Below, one piece after another: positions 41,384-49,752 of a stretch of 64,000 nt of DNA (its first letter is position 1; every line of letters begins with the position of its first letter). The DNA comes from an uncultured Bacteroidales bacterium. Lineage in GTDB: Bacteria > Bacteroidota > Bacteroidia > Bacteroidales > F082. The DNA lies in contig CAJOHD010000001.1 of the NCBI GenBank assembly GCA_905234275.1, forward strand, positions 204,519 to 268,518, written 5' to 3'. The notes beneath the pieces were generated by a model, which was not told where the DNA came from, searched no databases, and saw only the letters and a list, made by a program, of their open reading frames with translations. The translations under genes were made by a program, and so were the position numbers.

Positions 41384-42199
41384 TTATTTTTCAACGAGCT
41401 TTCCGTCGACCTTGATATCGCCAAGCGGATATTCAGGAAGCATGTTCTCAACCAACCATTTGTTAGCTGCGACCGGTTCCATCTTCCAGTTTGAGTTGCA
41501 GTTCGATACAATTTCGACGAAGTTTACGCCGCTCTTTCCATTGATCTGATTTTCAAAAGCCTTCTTGATTGCTTTCTTGGCGTTACGTACATGTGCCGGG
41601 TCATAAACAGCCTGACGTGTGACGTATTTTGTGCCAGGAAGACGTGCAATCAGTTCGGTGATGTGGAGTGGATAACCGTTGTTCGGGATACCGTCGAAGC
41701 CAGCGCCTGCAGGTAATGTAGCCTTACGTCCGTAAGGTGTTGTTGCAGTCTTCATGCCTTCGAGTGTGGTAGGTGCCATCTGACCGCCGGTCATACCATA
41801 GATACCGTTGTTCACGAAGATCATGGTGATGTTCTCGCCACGGTTGCATGTGTGGATTGTCTCGCAAGTACCGATAGCTGCCAAGTCACCGTCGCCCTGA
41901 TAGGAGAACACGACTTTGTCAGGCCATACACGTTTGATACCTGTTGCGACCGCCGGTGCGCGGCCGTGTGCTGCCTCGGCGAAGTCAACGTCGAAGTAGT
42001 CGTATGCCATAACGGCGCAACCTACTGGAGAAACGCCGATGGTTTTGTCGCCAACGCCAAGTTCCTCAAGAACTTCAGCGATGATACGGTGGACAGTGCC
42101 GTGACCGCAGCCTGGGCAATAGTGGAAAGGCTTGTTGGTCAATAACTTAGATTTCTGATATACTAAGTTTTCAGGTTTGATAATATCTTGTACTGTCAT
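41384..42199 (-). CDS. 2-oxoacid:ferredoxin oxidoreductase, beta subunit (TPP-binding)
   Basis: Subunit of 271 residues carrying thiamine diphosphate. HYCPGCGHGTVHRII near the start; TPP/Mg motif YQGDGDLAAIGTCETIH with NNGIYGMTGGQMAPTT. This is the KorB/VorA type. It lies 19 nt upstream of the gamma gene and 4 nt downstream of the alpha gene. Confidence 0.93.
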   Translation of the reverse strand: MTVQDIIKPENLVYQKSKLLTNKPFHYCPGCGHGTVHRIIAEVLEELGVGDKTIGVSPVGCAVMAYDYFDVDFAEAAHGRAPAVATGIKRVWPDKVVFSYQGDGDLAAIGTCETIHTCNRGENITMIFVNNGIYGMTGGQMAPTTLEGMKTATTPYGRKATLPAGAGFDGIPNNGYPLHITELIARLPGTKYVTRQAVYDPAHVRNAKKAIKKAFENQINGKSGVNFVEIVSNCNSNWKMEPVAANKWLVENMLPEYPLGDIKVDGKLVEK

Positions 42200-42203
42200 T
42201 TTC

Positions 42204-43289
42204 TTATTCTCCTATAATTTGTTTCTTCATAGCTTCGAGAACTTCCTCTGGTGTGTGGATGATGCCACCGACGCGGCCGAAGTGCTCAGCCTTAACACGA
42301 CCGTTGCAAGCCAGTCTGACGTCTTCGATCATCTGACCACAGCTTAACTCTACTGATAAGAATCCCTTGACGCCTTTCTTGATGAGAGCGTCGATAGCCT
42401 TTGTTGGATAAGGCCACAGGGTGATAGGACGGAGCAAACCGACTTTCAATCCTGCCTCGCGGCCGAGCTGCACTGACTTCTGAGCGATACGTGCGCTTGA
42501 ACCGTAAGCTACGAATACGTATTCTGCATCGTCGCAGTTGATCATCTCGTAACGGACTTCATTCTCTTCGATCTCTTTGTATTTTTTCTGGAGATGGATG
42601 TTGTGCTCTTCCATCTTTGCTGAGTCGAGGTCCAAAGAGGTGATGATGCGGTGTTGTGTGCCGTTCTTGCGGCCGTTGATAGCCCAAGGATATTTAGCTT
42701 TGATCTCCTCGTCGGTCATACGTGGCTTCTGATCTGGAAGGACGACCTTCTCCATCATCTGGCCGATAGCACCGTCAGAGAGGATACATGCTGCCATACG
42801 ATATTTGAATGCCAAGTCGAAGCCGAGTGCCACGAAGTCGCACATCTCCTGCACTGATGCCGGAGCGAGTACGAGGTTACGGTAGTCACCATTGCCACCG
42901 CCTTTGGTGTTCTGGAAATAGTCGGCCTGTGATGGCTGGATTGTACCAAGACCCGGGCCGCCACGGACGACGTCTGCGAAGACGCAAGGAATCTCAGCGC
43001 CTGCGATGTATGCCAGACCTTCCTGTTTCAAGCACACTCCAGGGCTTGATGATGAGGTCATGACGCGCTTGCCTGATGCGCCTGCTCCGTAAACCATGTT
43101 GATGGCTGCCAATTCACTTTCAGCTTGAAGAACGACCATACCGGTGCGTTCATAAGGGTTCTGTTCCGACAGATACTCGATCACCTCTGACTGAGGGGTG
43201 ATAGGATATCCGAAATAAGCATCAGCGCCGTAGCGGATGGCGGCTTCTGCCAATGCCTCGTTACCCTTCATCAGTTTTAATTCTCCCAT
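42204..43289 (-). CDS. vorB: 2-oxoacid:ferredoxin oxidoreductase, alpha subunit (VorB-like)
   Basis: Subunit of 361 residues with the pyrimidine-binding domain: MKGNEALAEAAIRYGADAYF, GYPITPQSEVIEYL, VMTSSSSPGVCLKQEGLAYI, VVRGGPGLGTIQPSQADY. Domain II includes RPITLWPYPTKAI. The length and motifs match the subunit usually named 3-methyl-2-oxobutanoate dehydrogenase subunit VorB in Bacteroidales, but KorA is an alternative. It starts 35 nt after the ferredoxin stop. Confidence 0.92.
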   Translation of the reverse strand: MGELKLMKGNEALAEAAIRYGADAYFGYPITPQSEVIEYLSEQNPYERTGMVVLQAESELAAINMVYGAGASGKRVMTSSSSPGVCLKQEGLAYIAGAEIPCVFADVVRGGPGLGTIQPSQADYFQNTKGGGNGDYRNLVLAPASVQEMCDFVALGFDLAFKYRMAACILSDGAIGQMMEKVVLPDQKPRMTDEEIKAKYPWAINGRKNGTQHRIITSLDLDSAKMEEHNIHLQKKYKEIEENEVRYEMINCDDAEYVFVAYGSSARIAQKSVQLGREAGLKVGLLRPITLWPYPTKAIDALIKKGVKGFLSVELSCGQMIEDVRLACNGRVKAEHFGRVGGIIHTPEEVLEAMKKQIIGE

Positions 43290-43324
43290 TATGATAAATT
43301 TTTAAATGTTTGACAATGATTTGA

Positions 43325-43549
43325 TTACAGTTTTGCTTTGTAAACGGAGATAACTCCATCAGGACATACGATGCCGCAGCTTGCGCAGCCAATGCACTTG
43401 TCAGGTTCCGCCATGTAAGCGTAGTTGTAACCTTTTCCATTAACTTCTTTTGCCAGACTGATGACACCCATTGGGCAGTTGACGACGCACACGCCGCAAC
43501 CCTTACAACGTTCAGTATCAACAGAAATAGCTCCTTTGAAACTTGCCAT
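43325..43549 (-). CDS. 4Fe-4S ferredoxin, delta subunit of the oxidoreductase
   Basis: Protein of 74 residues with two 4Fe-4S motifs: CKGCGVCVVNCP and CIGCASCGIVCP. It delivers electrons from the alpha/beta core to free ferredoxin. First gene of the operon. Confidence 0.93.
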   Translation of the reverse strand: MASFKGAISVDTERCKGCGVCVVNCPMGVISLAKEVNGKGYNYAYMAEPDKCIGCASCGIVCPDGVISVYKAKL

Positions 43550-43660
43550 AATTTTAATTTTTTAGTTAGTTTTATGTTGAATTTTTCTACTTTTTATCTC
43601 GTTAAATAAAAACGTACAAAATTACAAAGGATTTTTTTGAAATGCAAGGATTTTGAAAAA

Positions 43661-43739
43661 TTAATTTTTAATGCCATTTTCGAAATGCTCACAGTACCCT
43701 GTGGTAGGTCGCATTTCTGCAAATGACATTAAAAATTAA
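43661..43739. repeat. long imperfect hairpin of unknown kind
   Basis: TTAATTTTTAATG (43661-43673) pairs with CATTAAAAATTAA (43727-43739). Inside, GAAATGC (43682) pairs with GCATTTC (43711), and CACAG (43690) with CTGTG (43699). The nesting of three perfect stems argues for a mobile or structured element. It sits upstream of the ferredoxin gene on the minus strand. Confidence 0.7.
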
Positions 43740-43773
43740 AAAAGGACCTCGTTAATTACGAAATCCTTTTTTA
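43738..43773 (-). terminator. bidirectional terminator after the aminotransferase gene
   Basis: AAAAAGGA and TCCTTTTTT flank inner TCGT/ACGA pairs, so it is usable on either strand. It serves the minus-strand aminotransferase transcript. Confidence 0.65.
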
Positions 43774-43838
43774 GTCTTTAGTTGTTAGTCTTTAGTCTAA
43801 TTTCTAACGACTAAAGTCTAAGGTCTAAAGTCTAAGGT
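43774..43838. repeat. palindromic array of the word agtctttagt / actaaagtct
   Basis: Several copies of agtctttagt precede copies of gactaaagtctaaggtct, so the stretch is broadly self-complementary. A second array of the same word is at 45254-45328. The gap 43550-43839 holds no gene. Confidence 0.7.
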
Positions 43839-43839
43839 C

Positions 43840-45156
43840 TTACTTCACCGGATGATCCTTTGCAAACATCTGCAGTCTCTCGGCGAGCACCGGAATCTCA
43901 TCGCGTTTGATGAGCGAGGTGCAGGCGCGGATGCCTTGTTTGTCGCTGCCGCAGGTGTCCAAAGAGATAGCTGAGATGCCGTAGTACATCATCTCCTCGA
44001 CGAGGTCGGCACCCTTGAAGCCTGGATAGCAGTAGGTGAAATAGAAACCGTCAGCGATAGGCTCTCCGAGGTCTTCATCGTATGTGATGTAGAAGCCAGC
44101 TGCGAGGAACGCATCCTTCATCATCTTAGCCTTCTTACCGTACTCTAGAACGTCGTCACGGTAGTTGTAGATGCCGTCGTTTACAGCTTTCAAAACGCCT
44201 GTTAAAGCGTACTGTGCTGAGTGCGCAACGCCTGATGTTAGCGGGTGCAGAGCTCCGAAGAGGATGCCGCGCAGGAAGATTTCCTGACCGCAGAAGCCCT
44301 TCAAATCAGGGTAGTGGCGTGCTGCGAGCTTGTCGCTGATAGCGAGGATTGCGCAACGTTCGCCAGCGAAGCTGAATGCCTTTGAGCTGGAAATCATCAG
44401 CATGTAGTTGTCAGCGTATTTTCCGACTGTTGGCTGGTAAGGAGCCTGTCCCGGATGGCTGTAATCTTTACGGAAGTCCATGCCGAAGTAGGCGAGGTCT
44501 TCAAGAACGATGACGTCGTATTTGTTAGCGAGTTCACCGATAATCTTAAGCTCTTCGTCGGTCAAGCACACCCATGTCGGGTTGTTAGGATTCGAATACA
44601 GCATGCTGTGAATTTTGCCTGTCTTGAGGATGCTCTCGAGTTTCTCGCGAAGCTTCTCGCCACGGTAGTTGTAGATGTCGAAATGCTCCATCGGGATGCC
44701 CAAAACCTTGCACTGGAACTTGTGAACCGGGAATCCTGGGTCGATGAACAGCATGGTGTTCTTTTCCTTATTAATATGACCTGTAATCATGAAGGATGCG
44801 AAAGCGCCTTGCATAGAACCCACTGTTGGAATGCAGTTGGCTGGTGCCACGTCGAGGTCAAGGAAGTTTTTGATGAAACGTGAAGCCTCTTTCTTGAGTG
44901 CCGGCACGCCGTCGATTGGCGGATATGTCGCTGCCACACCGCGTTTCACTGCTTCAACCTGAGCGTCGATGCCTGCCTGTGCTGCAGGAAGCCCCGGATT
45001 GCCGAGCTCCATGTGGATAAACTTCACGCCGCTTGCCGCCTCGAGGTCGAAAGCGAGCTTGTTAATCTCACGGATACCGGCTCTGCCGATGCAAGGAAGG
45101 TTGCTATCTGCAAACACTTTTTTCGCTACTTCTACTGGAATTACGTTATTTTTCAT
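43840..45156 (-). CDS. PLP-dependent aminotransferase, class I/II
   Basis: Fold-type I aminotransferase of 438 residues. GNPGLPAAQAG near residue 52, PTVGSMQGAFASF, SNPNNPTWVCLTDEE (Asn binding the cofactor), VLEDLAYFGMDFR (Asp), and the Schiff-base Lys in MISSSKAFSFAGERCA. C-terminal Arg region GIRACTSLI. The amino acid substrate is not evident. It is monocistronic, with repeat-rich spacers on both sides. Confidence 0.9.
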   Translation of the reverse strand: MKNNVIPVEVAKKVFADSNLPCIGRAGIREINKLAFDLEAASGVKFIHMELGNPGLPAAQAGIDAQVEAVKRGVAATYPPIDGVPALKKEASRFIKNFLDLDVAPANCIPTVGSMQGAFASFMITGHINKEKNTMLFIDPGFPVHKFQCKVLGIPMEHFDIYNYRGEKLREKLESILKTGKIHSMLYSNPNNPTWVCLTDEELKIIGELANKYDVIVLEDLAYFGMDFRKDYSHPGQAPYQPTVGKYADNYMLMISSSKAFSFAGERCAILAISDKLAARHYPDLKGFCGQEIFLRGILFGALHPLTSGVAHSAQYALTGVLKAVNDGIYNYRDDVLEYGKKAKMMKDAFLAAGFYITYDEDLGEPIADGFYFTYCYPGFKGADLVEEMMYYGISAISLDTCGSDKQGIRACTSLIKRDEIPVLAERLQMFAKDHPVK

Positions 45157-45253
45157 GATAATATCGTTGATTTTTAATGAATTAGCAAATCAAATTTGAC
45201 TTTGCAAAAATACTAATATTTATTTGAAAAACAAAGGAATATTGAAAATAATT

Positions 45254-45328
45254 TTAGTCTTTAGTTTTTAGTCTTTAGACTTTAGTATTTTGGCGACTGC
45301 TAACGACTAAAGACTAAAGTCTAAAAAC
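45254..45328. repeat. palindromic array of agtctttagt / actaaagact
   Basis: Same word family as 43774-43838, again next to the aminotransferase gene, so the gene is bracketed by the two arrays. The gap 45157-45359 has no gene. Confidence 0.7.
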
Positions 45329-45358
45329 TAAAAAAGAGAGTTTCAGCTCTCTTTTTTT
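45329..45358 (-). terminator. terminator of the tRNA-Val pair
   Basis: AAAAAGAGAG-tttcag-CTCTCTTTTTTT, symmetrical; on the minus strand it lies immediately after the tRNA-Val(CAC) 3' end. Confidence 0.8.
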
Positions 45359-45359
45359 G

Positions 45360-45434
45360 TGGGTCGTACTGGACTCGAACCAGTGACCTCTGCCGTGTGA
45401 AGGCAGCGCTCTAAACCAACTGGGCTAACGACCC
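45360..45434 (-). tRNA. tRNA-Val (anticodon CAC)
   Basis: Minus strand: acceptor GGGTCGT with ACGACCC, anticodon stem CTGCC/GGCAG with loop TTCACAC, T-loop TTCGAGT. CCA not encoded. Confidence 0.93.
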
Positions 45435-45445
45435 AATAAAAAAAG

Positions 45446-45520
45446 TGGGGCGAACAAGGATCGAACTTGTGACCTCATGCCTGTCAAGCATGCGCTCTAA
45501 ACCAACTGAGCTACCGTCCC
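45446..45520 (-). tRNA. tRNA-Val (anticodon GAC)
   Basis: Minus strand: anticodon stem CATGC/GCATG with loop TTGACAG, T-loop TTCGATC. The acceptor GGGACGG pairs with TCGCCCC with one A-C mismatch at the fourth pair. Upstream of tRNA-Val(CAC) in the same transcript. Confidence 0.9.
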
Positions 45521-45531
45521 ATTTGCGGGTG

Positions 45532-45562
45532 CAAAAGTACAACAAATTTTTATTCCACCAAA
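45532..45562 (-). promoter_or_regulatory. promoter of the tRNA-Val pair
   Basis: Minus strand TTTG (45559-45562) and TACTTTTG (45532-45539), spaced by 19 nt, ending 12 nt before the first tRNA. Confidence 0.7.
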
Positions 45563-45586
45563 CTTTTTTTGTAAAAAAATTTTACG

Positions 45587-45594
45587 TATCTTTG
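45587..45594 (+). promoter_or_regulatory. -7 box of DPP IV gene
   Basis: TATCTTTG, 21 nt upstream of the ATG at 45616; divergent from the tRNA promoter. Confidence 0.6.
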
Positions 45595-45615
45595 AATTTT
45601 CAAATCTATAACACA

Positions 45616-47841
45616 ATGAAAAAAGTTAAGTATCTGTTAATCATCGCGTTAGCTTTTGTCATCAACATGACATCATACGCACAAGAGAAGAAAAATTTAG
45701 AACTTTCCGACCTTTATGAGCGTCCAACATTCCAAATGAAAGGCGTTAGAGGCATGAATCCGATGCGCGACGGCGAGACTTACGGCACCATCGAACGCGG
45801 AGAATTCAACATCTATAATTATAAATCAGGAGAGATGGTCAACACCTTGTTTAGCTTCAGAGAGCTGATTCCAGAAGGCGACACTCTTCCGATCCGCGCT
45901 TACAACTATGTCCTCAGCGACGATGAGTCAAAAGCACTCTTTCTCACCAATGTGAATTATATTTATAGACATTCGTTCACGGCAGATTATTACGTTTACG
46001 ACATTGCGACAAAGAAACTTGTTCCGCTTTCAACAAACGGCGGTCAGCGTCTGGCTACATTCTCGCCAGATGGCACCAAAGTTGCTTTTATGCGCGATAA
46101 CAACTTGTTTATCAAAGATTTAGAGAAAAATGTCGAGACACAATTTACATTCGACGGTCTTTACAATAATATAATTAATGGTGCTCCTGACTGGGTTTAC
46201 GAAGAGGAATTCAGCTTCTCACAAGGCTTCTTCTGGTCGCCCGACAGCAAAAAAATAGCCTTCTACAAATTCGACGAGTCGAAGGTGAGAGAATTCCAAA
46301 TGGAGGAGTTCCAAGGCCTTTATCCTGAATGGTATAGCTTCAAATATCCAAAGGCTGGCGAGGACAACTCGGTTGTTGAAGTTTATGTTTATAATCTCGA
46401 AGACAACTCTACAAAGAAGATGGATACTGGCGAGGAAACCGATATCTATCTGCCAAGAATGAAATGGACTAAAAATGCCAATGTGCTTGCTATTCAGAGA
46501 CTTAACCGTCATCAGAATCACATCGAAATTCTTGCTGCAAATGCAGAAACAGGCGAGACAAAGGTGTTTTACGATGAAGAAAATCAGTATTACATTGATA
46601 TTACCGACGACTGGACCTTCCTTGAGGACGGAAAATCATTCCTCATGACAAGCGAGAAATCAGGTTACAACCATATTTATCTTTGCAAACTCGATGGCTC
46701 AGAGGGTAAAGCTCTTACATCAGGCAATTGGGATGTCACCAAGATTTACGGCTTCGACGGCAAAGAGATCTATTTCCAGGCTGCGAAGAATTCTCCTGTC
46801 GAACGTCAGATTTATGCTGTGAATTTAAAAGGTAAAATGAGAGAAATTGTTGGTAATGAAGGAGTTAATAATGCCAGATTTAGCAATACATTCAAATATT
46901 TCATCAATATCAACTCAACAGTTACTCAGCCTTATATTTACACCTTATATAATAATAAAGGAAAAGTTGTGAGAGTTTTGGAAGATAATCATGAGCTTGT
47001 TGAGCGTTTGAAAGATTACAACCTCAGCGAGAAACAGCTTATCAAGATTAGTGATCCTGCTTTCGTGATGCCTGACGGCTCAACTGTTGATGTGGATGGT
47101 TGGCAGATTTTGCCTCCAGACTTCGACCCTAACAAGCAATATCCTGTGTTGATTTACGTATATGGCGGTCCTGGACATCAGACTGTTTTGAACCAGTGGG
47201 ATCACAGCGATTGGGATTGGATGCAACTCCTTGCACAACATGGAATTATCTCTGTTTCCATCAACAATAGAGGTAGCGGCGCTCAGGGTGAGATGTTCAA
47301 GAAGATGACTTATCTCGAACTCGGAAAATACGAGACAGAAGATATGATCACAGTGGCTAAATATATGGCGGCTCAGCCTTATGTAAACCCAGAAAAGATT
47401 GCTATTTACGGCTGGAGTTACGGCGGTTTCATGGCTGCTAACGGTATCACCAAGGGAGCAGATTATATCAGCACGGCTGTTTCGGTCGCGCCTGTCACAA
47501 ACTGGAGATATTACGACAATATCTACACCGAGCGTTACATGCGCACACCACAGGAAAATCCTGAGGGTTACGATGCAAATTCGCCTGTAAGCAACACAGC
47601 GATGATTAAGGGTAACTATCTGCTTTGCCACGGATCAGGCGACGATAATGTACATTATCAGAATGCGATGGAACTCATTAAGTCGATGATTGCCAACGGC
47701 GTTCAGTTCGACCTGATGATTTATCCTAACAAAAATCACGGCATCTACGGTGGCTACGAGGAATACGGTGAAGGAGAGTGCAGAATGCATTTGTTCACAA
47801 AGATTGATAACTTTTTGTTCAAACATTTGTTAGATGAATAA
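45616..47841 (+). CDS. dipeptidyl peptidase IV (S9B family)
   Basis: Exported serine peptidase of about 741 residues that removes N-terminal dipeptides, usually Xaa-Pro. Signal peptide MKKVKYLLIIALAFVINM...YAQ. The beta-propeller domain includes the Glu pair of PDWVYEEEFS that binds the substrate N-terminus. The alpha/beta-hydrolase domain carries the nucleophile in IYGWSYGGFMA, Asp in GSGDDNVHYQNA and His in NKNHGIYGG. I chose the ATG at 45616; the longer frame runs back through the tRNA genes. Confidence 0.95.
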   Translation: MKKVKYLLIIALAFVINMTSYAQEKKNLELSDLYERPTFQMKGVRGMNPMRDGETYGTIERGEFNIYNYKSGEMVNTLFSFRELIPEGDTLPIRAYNYVLSDDESKALFLTNVNYIYRHSFTADYYVYDIATKKLVPLSTNGGQRLATFSPDGTKVAFMRDNNLFIKDLEKNVETQFTFDGLYNNIINGAPDWVYEEEFSFSQGFFWSPDSKKIAFYKFDESKVREFQMEEFQGLYPEWYSFKYPKAGEDNSVVEVYVYNLEDNSTKKMDTGEETDIYLPRMKWTKNANVLAIQRLNRHQNHIEILAANAETGETKVFYDEENQYYIDITDDWTFLEDGKSFLMTSEKSGYNHIYLCKLDGSEGKALTSGNWDVTKIYGFDGKEIYFQAAKNSPVERQIYAVNLKGKMREIVGNEGVNNARFSNTFKYFININSTVTQPYIYTLYNNKGKVVRVLEDNHELVERLKDYNLSEKQLIKISDPAFVMPDGSTVDVDGWQILPPDFDPNKQYPVLIYVYGGPGHQTVLNQWDHSDWDWMQLLAQHGIISVSINNRGSGAQGEMFKKMTYLELGKYETEDMITVAKYMAAQPYVNPEKIAIYGWSYGGFMAANGITKGADYISTAVSVAPVTNWRYYDNIYTERYMRTPQENPEGYDANSPVSNTAMIKGNYLLCHGSGDDNVHYQNAMELIKSMIANGVQFDLMIYPNKNHGIYGGYEEYGEGECRMHLFTKIDNFLFKHLLDE

Positions 47842-47856
47842 TTTTTCAAAAAAATG

Positions 47857-47886
47857 TTTGTCATTTCAAAATAAGTTGTATTTTTG
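47857..47886 (+). promoter_or_regulatory. promoter of rpsU
   Basis: TTTG (47857-47860) and TATTTTTG (47879-47886), spaced by 18 nt; leader of about 55 nt. Confidence 0.65.
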
Positions 47887-47946
47887 CAGCCTCATTTTGA
47901 GACAAGTTTTTAGTTTAACAATTAAAAGAAAGAGAGAGTATTAAAA

Positions 47947-48144
47947 ATGATTATTATTCCTGTAAAAGACGGTGAAAGCATCGATCGCGCTTTGAAACGC
48001 TACAAGAGAAAGTATGAGAAAACTGGTGTTGTGAAAGAATTACGCAACCGCCAAAAATTCACAAAACCATCAGTCATCAAACGTGAAGCGTTGCAGAAAG
48101 CTATCTATGTGCAGAAGCTTCGTCAGGCTGAAGAGAACAACTAA
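47947..48144 (+). CDS. rpsU: 30S ribosomal protein S21
   Basis: Basic protein of 65 residues: IIIPVKDGESIDRALKRYKR, then KYEKTGVVKELRNRQKF and a Lys/Arg-rich helix ending QKLRQAEENN. Length and pattern are those of Bacteroidota S21, which in this phylum hides the anti-Shine-Dalgarno of 16S rRNA (family knowledge). Monocistronic: own promoter and terminator. Confidence 0.96.
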   Translation: MIIIPVKDGESIDRALKRYKRKYEKTGVVKELRNRQKFTKPSVIKREALQKAIYVQKLRQAEENN

Positions 48145-48176
48145 TCGTTGTTTGATTCTGACAAGAATAGAATCAA

Positions 48177-48215
48177 AGAAAAAGTCGCTACGGGAAACCG
48201 CAGCGATTTTTTTAT
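48177..48215 (+). terminator. intrinsic terminator of rpsU
   Basis: AAAAAGTCGCT with AGCGATTTTTTT, inner CGG-GAAA-CCG. A second small inverted repeat TTGATTCT/AGAATCAA precedes it at 48150-48176. Confidence 0.8.
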
Positions 48216-48246
48216 TAATTCTCTTGACTTTTTCAAAATTCCTCCG

Positions 48247-48254
48247 TAACTTTG
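48247..48254 (+). promoter_or_regulatory. -7 box of recombinase/hpf transcript
   Basis: TAACTTTG with TTG about 20 nt upstream; 21 nt before the ATG at 48276. Confidence 0.6.
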
Positions 48255-48275
48255 AAGCGTAATTTGAAGCGGGTT

Positions 48276-49160
48276 ATGATCGAGAGGTTTTTAAGGTATA
48301 TCAGGACGGAGAAACGATACTCAAATCTCACAGTATCAGCGTATGAGAGAGATTTGAAACAGTTTGGGAAATACCTTATTAATATATATGGGATTCACGA
48401 TATCACTGAGGCGACAACCGAAATGGTGCGTTCTTTTATGGTATCGTTGAAAACGGAAAAAGGGGAGGAGAGCCGCTCGATTAACCGGAAAATGTCGGCA
48501 TTGCGCTCTTTTTATAAGTTCTGTCTGCGTGAAGAAGCTATAGAAGTCTCGCCGATGCAGGGTATCAAATCGTTGAAGCAGCCTAAAGAGCTGGCGAAGT
48601 TTGTACCTGAGCACGATATGGAAAAGGTGAGGTTTGAAGGCGACGGCGACTTCAAGGTGGTGCGCGATGAGTTGCTTTTTGAGATGCTTTACCAGACAGG
48701 CATGCGTCAGGCGGAGCTGAGAGGACTGAAAGACAGCGACATCGACAAAATGGCGATGCAGATCAAGGTTCTCGGAAAGAGAAACAAAGAAAGAATCATC
48801 CCGATCAGCAGGCAATTGCTGGAGATGGTGGAGAATTACAAAAAAGTGCGCGACGAACAATTTCCGGAGCGCGGAAACGTTATGTTATTGGTTAACGACA
48901 GGGGAGAGGCGATGAGTCCTGGCTTCGTTTACCGGGTGGTTCATAAGATATTGGAAGGCGTGACAACGCTCGAGCAGAAAAGTCCGCATGTTTTGAGGCA
49001 CACTTTCGCTACCCACATGCTTAACGAAGGTGCAGATATCAGGGCGATACAGAAGATTTTGGGGCACAGCAGTCTCAGCTCGACGCAGATTTACACCCAC
49101 AACACCATCGAACAACTGAAAGAGATATATCAGACTGCCCATCCGTTGGGTGACGAATGA
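48276..49160 (+). CDS. XerC/XerD-like tyrosine recombinase
   Basis: Site-specific recombinase of 294 residues, the normal Xer length. N-terminal SAM-like core-binding domain (IERFLRYIRTEKRYSNLTVSA, YERDLKQF), catalytic domain with Arg in TGMRQAELRGL, Lys in LGKRNKERIIPI, His-x-x-Arg in HVLRHTFATHML, His in LGHSSLSSTQ, and nucleophile Tyr in IYTH. It probably resolves chromosome dimers. The ATG at 48276 (MIERFLRY) is preferred to an upstream TTG, which overlaps the promoter box. Followed 42 nt later by hpf. Confidence 0.92.
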   Translation: MIERFLRYIRTEKRYSNLTVSAYERDLKQFGKYLINIYGIHDITEATTEMVRSFMVSLKTEKGEESRSINRKMSALRSFYKFCLREEAIEVSPMQGIKSLKQPKELAKFVPEHDMEKVRFEGDGDFKVVRDELLFEMLYQTGMRQAELRGLKDSDIDKMAMQIKVLGKRNKERIIPISRQLLEMVENYKKVRDEQFPERGNVMLLVNDRGEAMSPGFVYRVVHKILEGVTTLEQKSPHVLRHTFATHMLNEGADIRAIQKILGHSSLSSTQIYTHNTIEQLKEIYQTAHPLGDE

Positions 49161-49202
49161 TAAAAAATATAATTTTAAACCATTTTAAAATAGGAGGTTA
49201 TT

Positions 49203-49499
49203 ATGAAAGTTACGATTAACGCGGTCCATTTCAAGGCAGACAGCAAACTGGAAGAGTTCATCACGAACAAGATTGAGAAATTGTGCGCCAAAGTTGACGA
49301 CGCGCAGGGTGCGGAAGTGACGTTGAAGTTAGACAATACCGATACGCCTGAAAACAAGATTGCTGACATCAGAATCATGTTAAAAGGCAACGATTTATAT
49401 TCAAGCAAGCAGTGCAAAACGTTTGAGGAGGCTACGGACAAGGCTATCGACGCACTTAAAAACCAGGTTGAAAAGTACAAAAATCGCTTCGATAAATAG
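49203..49499 (+). CDS. hpf: ribosome hibernation-promoting factor, short form
   Basis: Protein of 98 residues in the HPF/RaiA (sigma-54 modulation) family: KVTINAVHFKADSKLEEFIT at the start, then beta strands VTLKLDNT and ADIRIMLKGN, and a C-terminal helix KNQVEKYKNRF. It would bind the ribosome between subunits and inactivate it in slow growth. There is no dimerisation extension, so it is the short form. Co-oriented with the recombinase. Confidence 0.92.
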   Translation: MKVTINAVHFKADSKLEEFITNKIEKLCAKVDDAQGAEVTLKLDNTDTPENKIADIRIMLKGNDLYSSKQCKTFEEATDKAIDALKNQVEKYKNRFDK

Positions 49500-49570
49500 G
49501 CTTTAAGCGTTGATTAACAATACTTTGACAGTCTTTTTGAAAAAAAATTGAAAAATTTTATAAAAAAAGG

Positions 49571-49600
49571 TTGTCGGTATATAAAAAAGTTGTAATTTTG
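49571..49600 (+). promoter_or_regulatory. promoter of the tRNA-tuf-secE-rpo region
   Basis: TTG (49571-49573) and TAATTTTG (49593-49600), spaced by 19 nt. Confidence 0.7.
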
Positions 49601-49637
49601 CACACCATTTCGCAATGAAGGAATGGTGTGCTTTTTT
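49601..49637 (+). terminator. terminator of the hpf transcript, next to the tRNA promoter
   Basis: CACACCATT (49601-49609) pairs with AATGGTGTG (49622-49630), then CTTTTTT. It begins directly after the -7 box of the next promoter. Confidence 0.75.
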
Positions 49638-49660
49638 AGGTACAGTTCTTTGAAATACAA

Positions 49661-49732
49661 GCCGGCATAGCTCAGCGGTAGAGCACGTGATTTGTAATCT
49701 CGGGGTCGGGGGTCCAAATCCCTCTGCCGGCT
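49661..49732 (+). tRNA. tRNA-Thr (anticodon TGT), copy 1
   Basis: Acceptor GCCGGCA/TGCCGGC, anticodon loop TTTGTAA. Oddities: a T-T mismatch in the anticodon stem (CGTGA/TCTCG) and a T-loop TCCAAAT with C where U55 is nearly universal. Confidence 0.88.
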
Positions 49733-49752
49733 CACGGAATCTTAGCACGATT

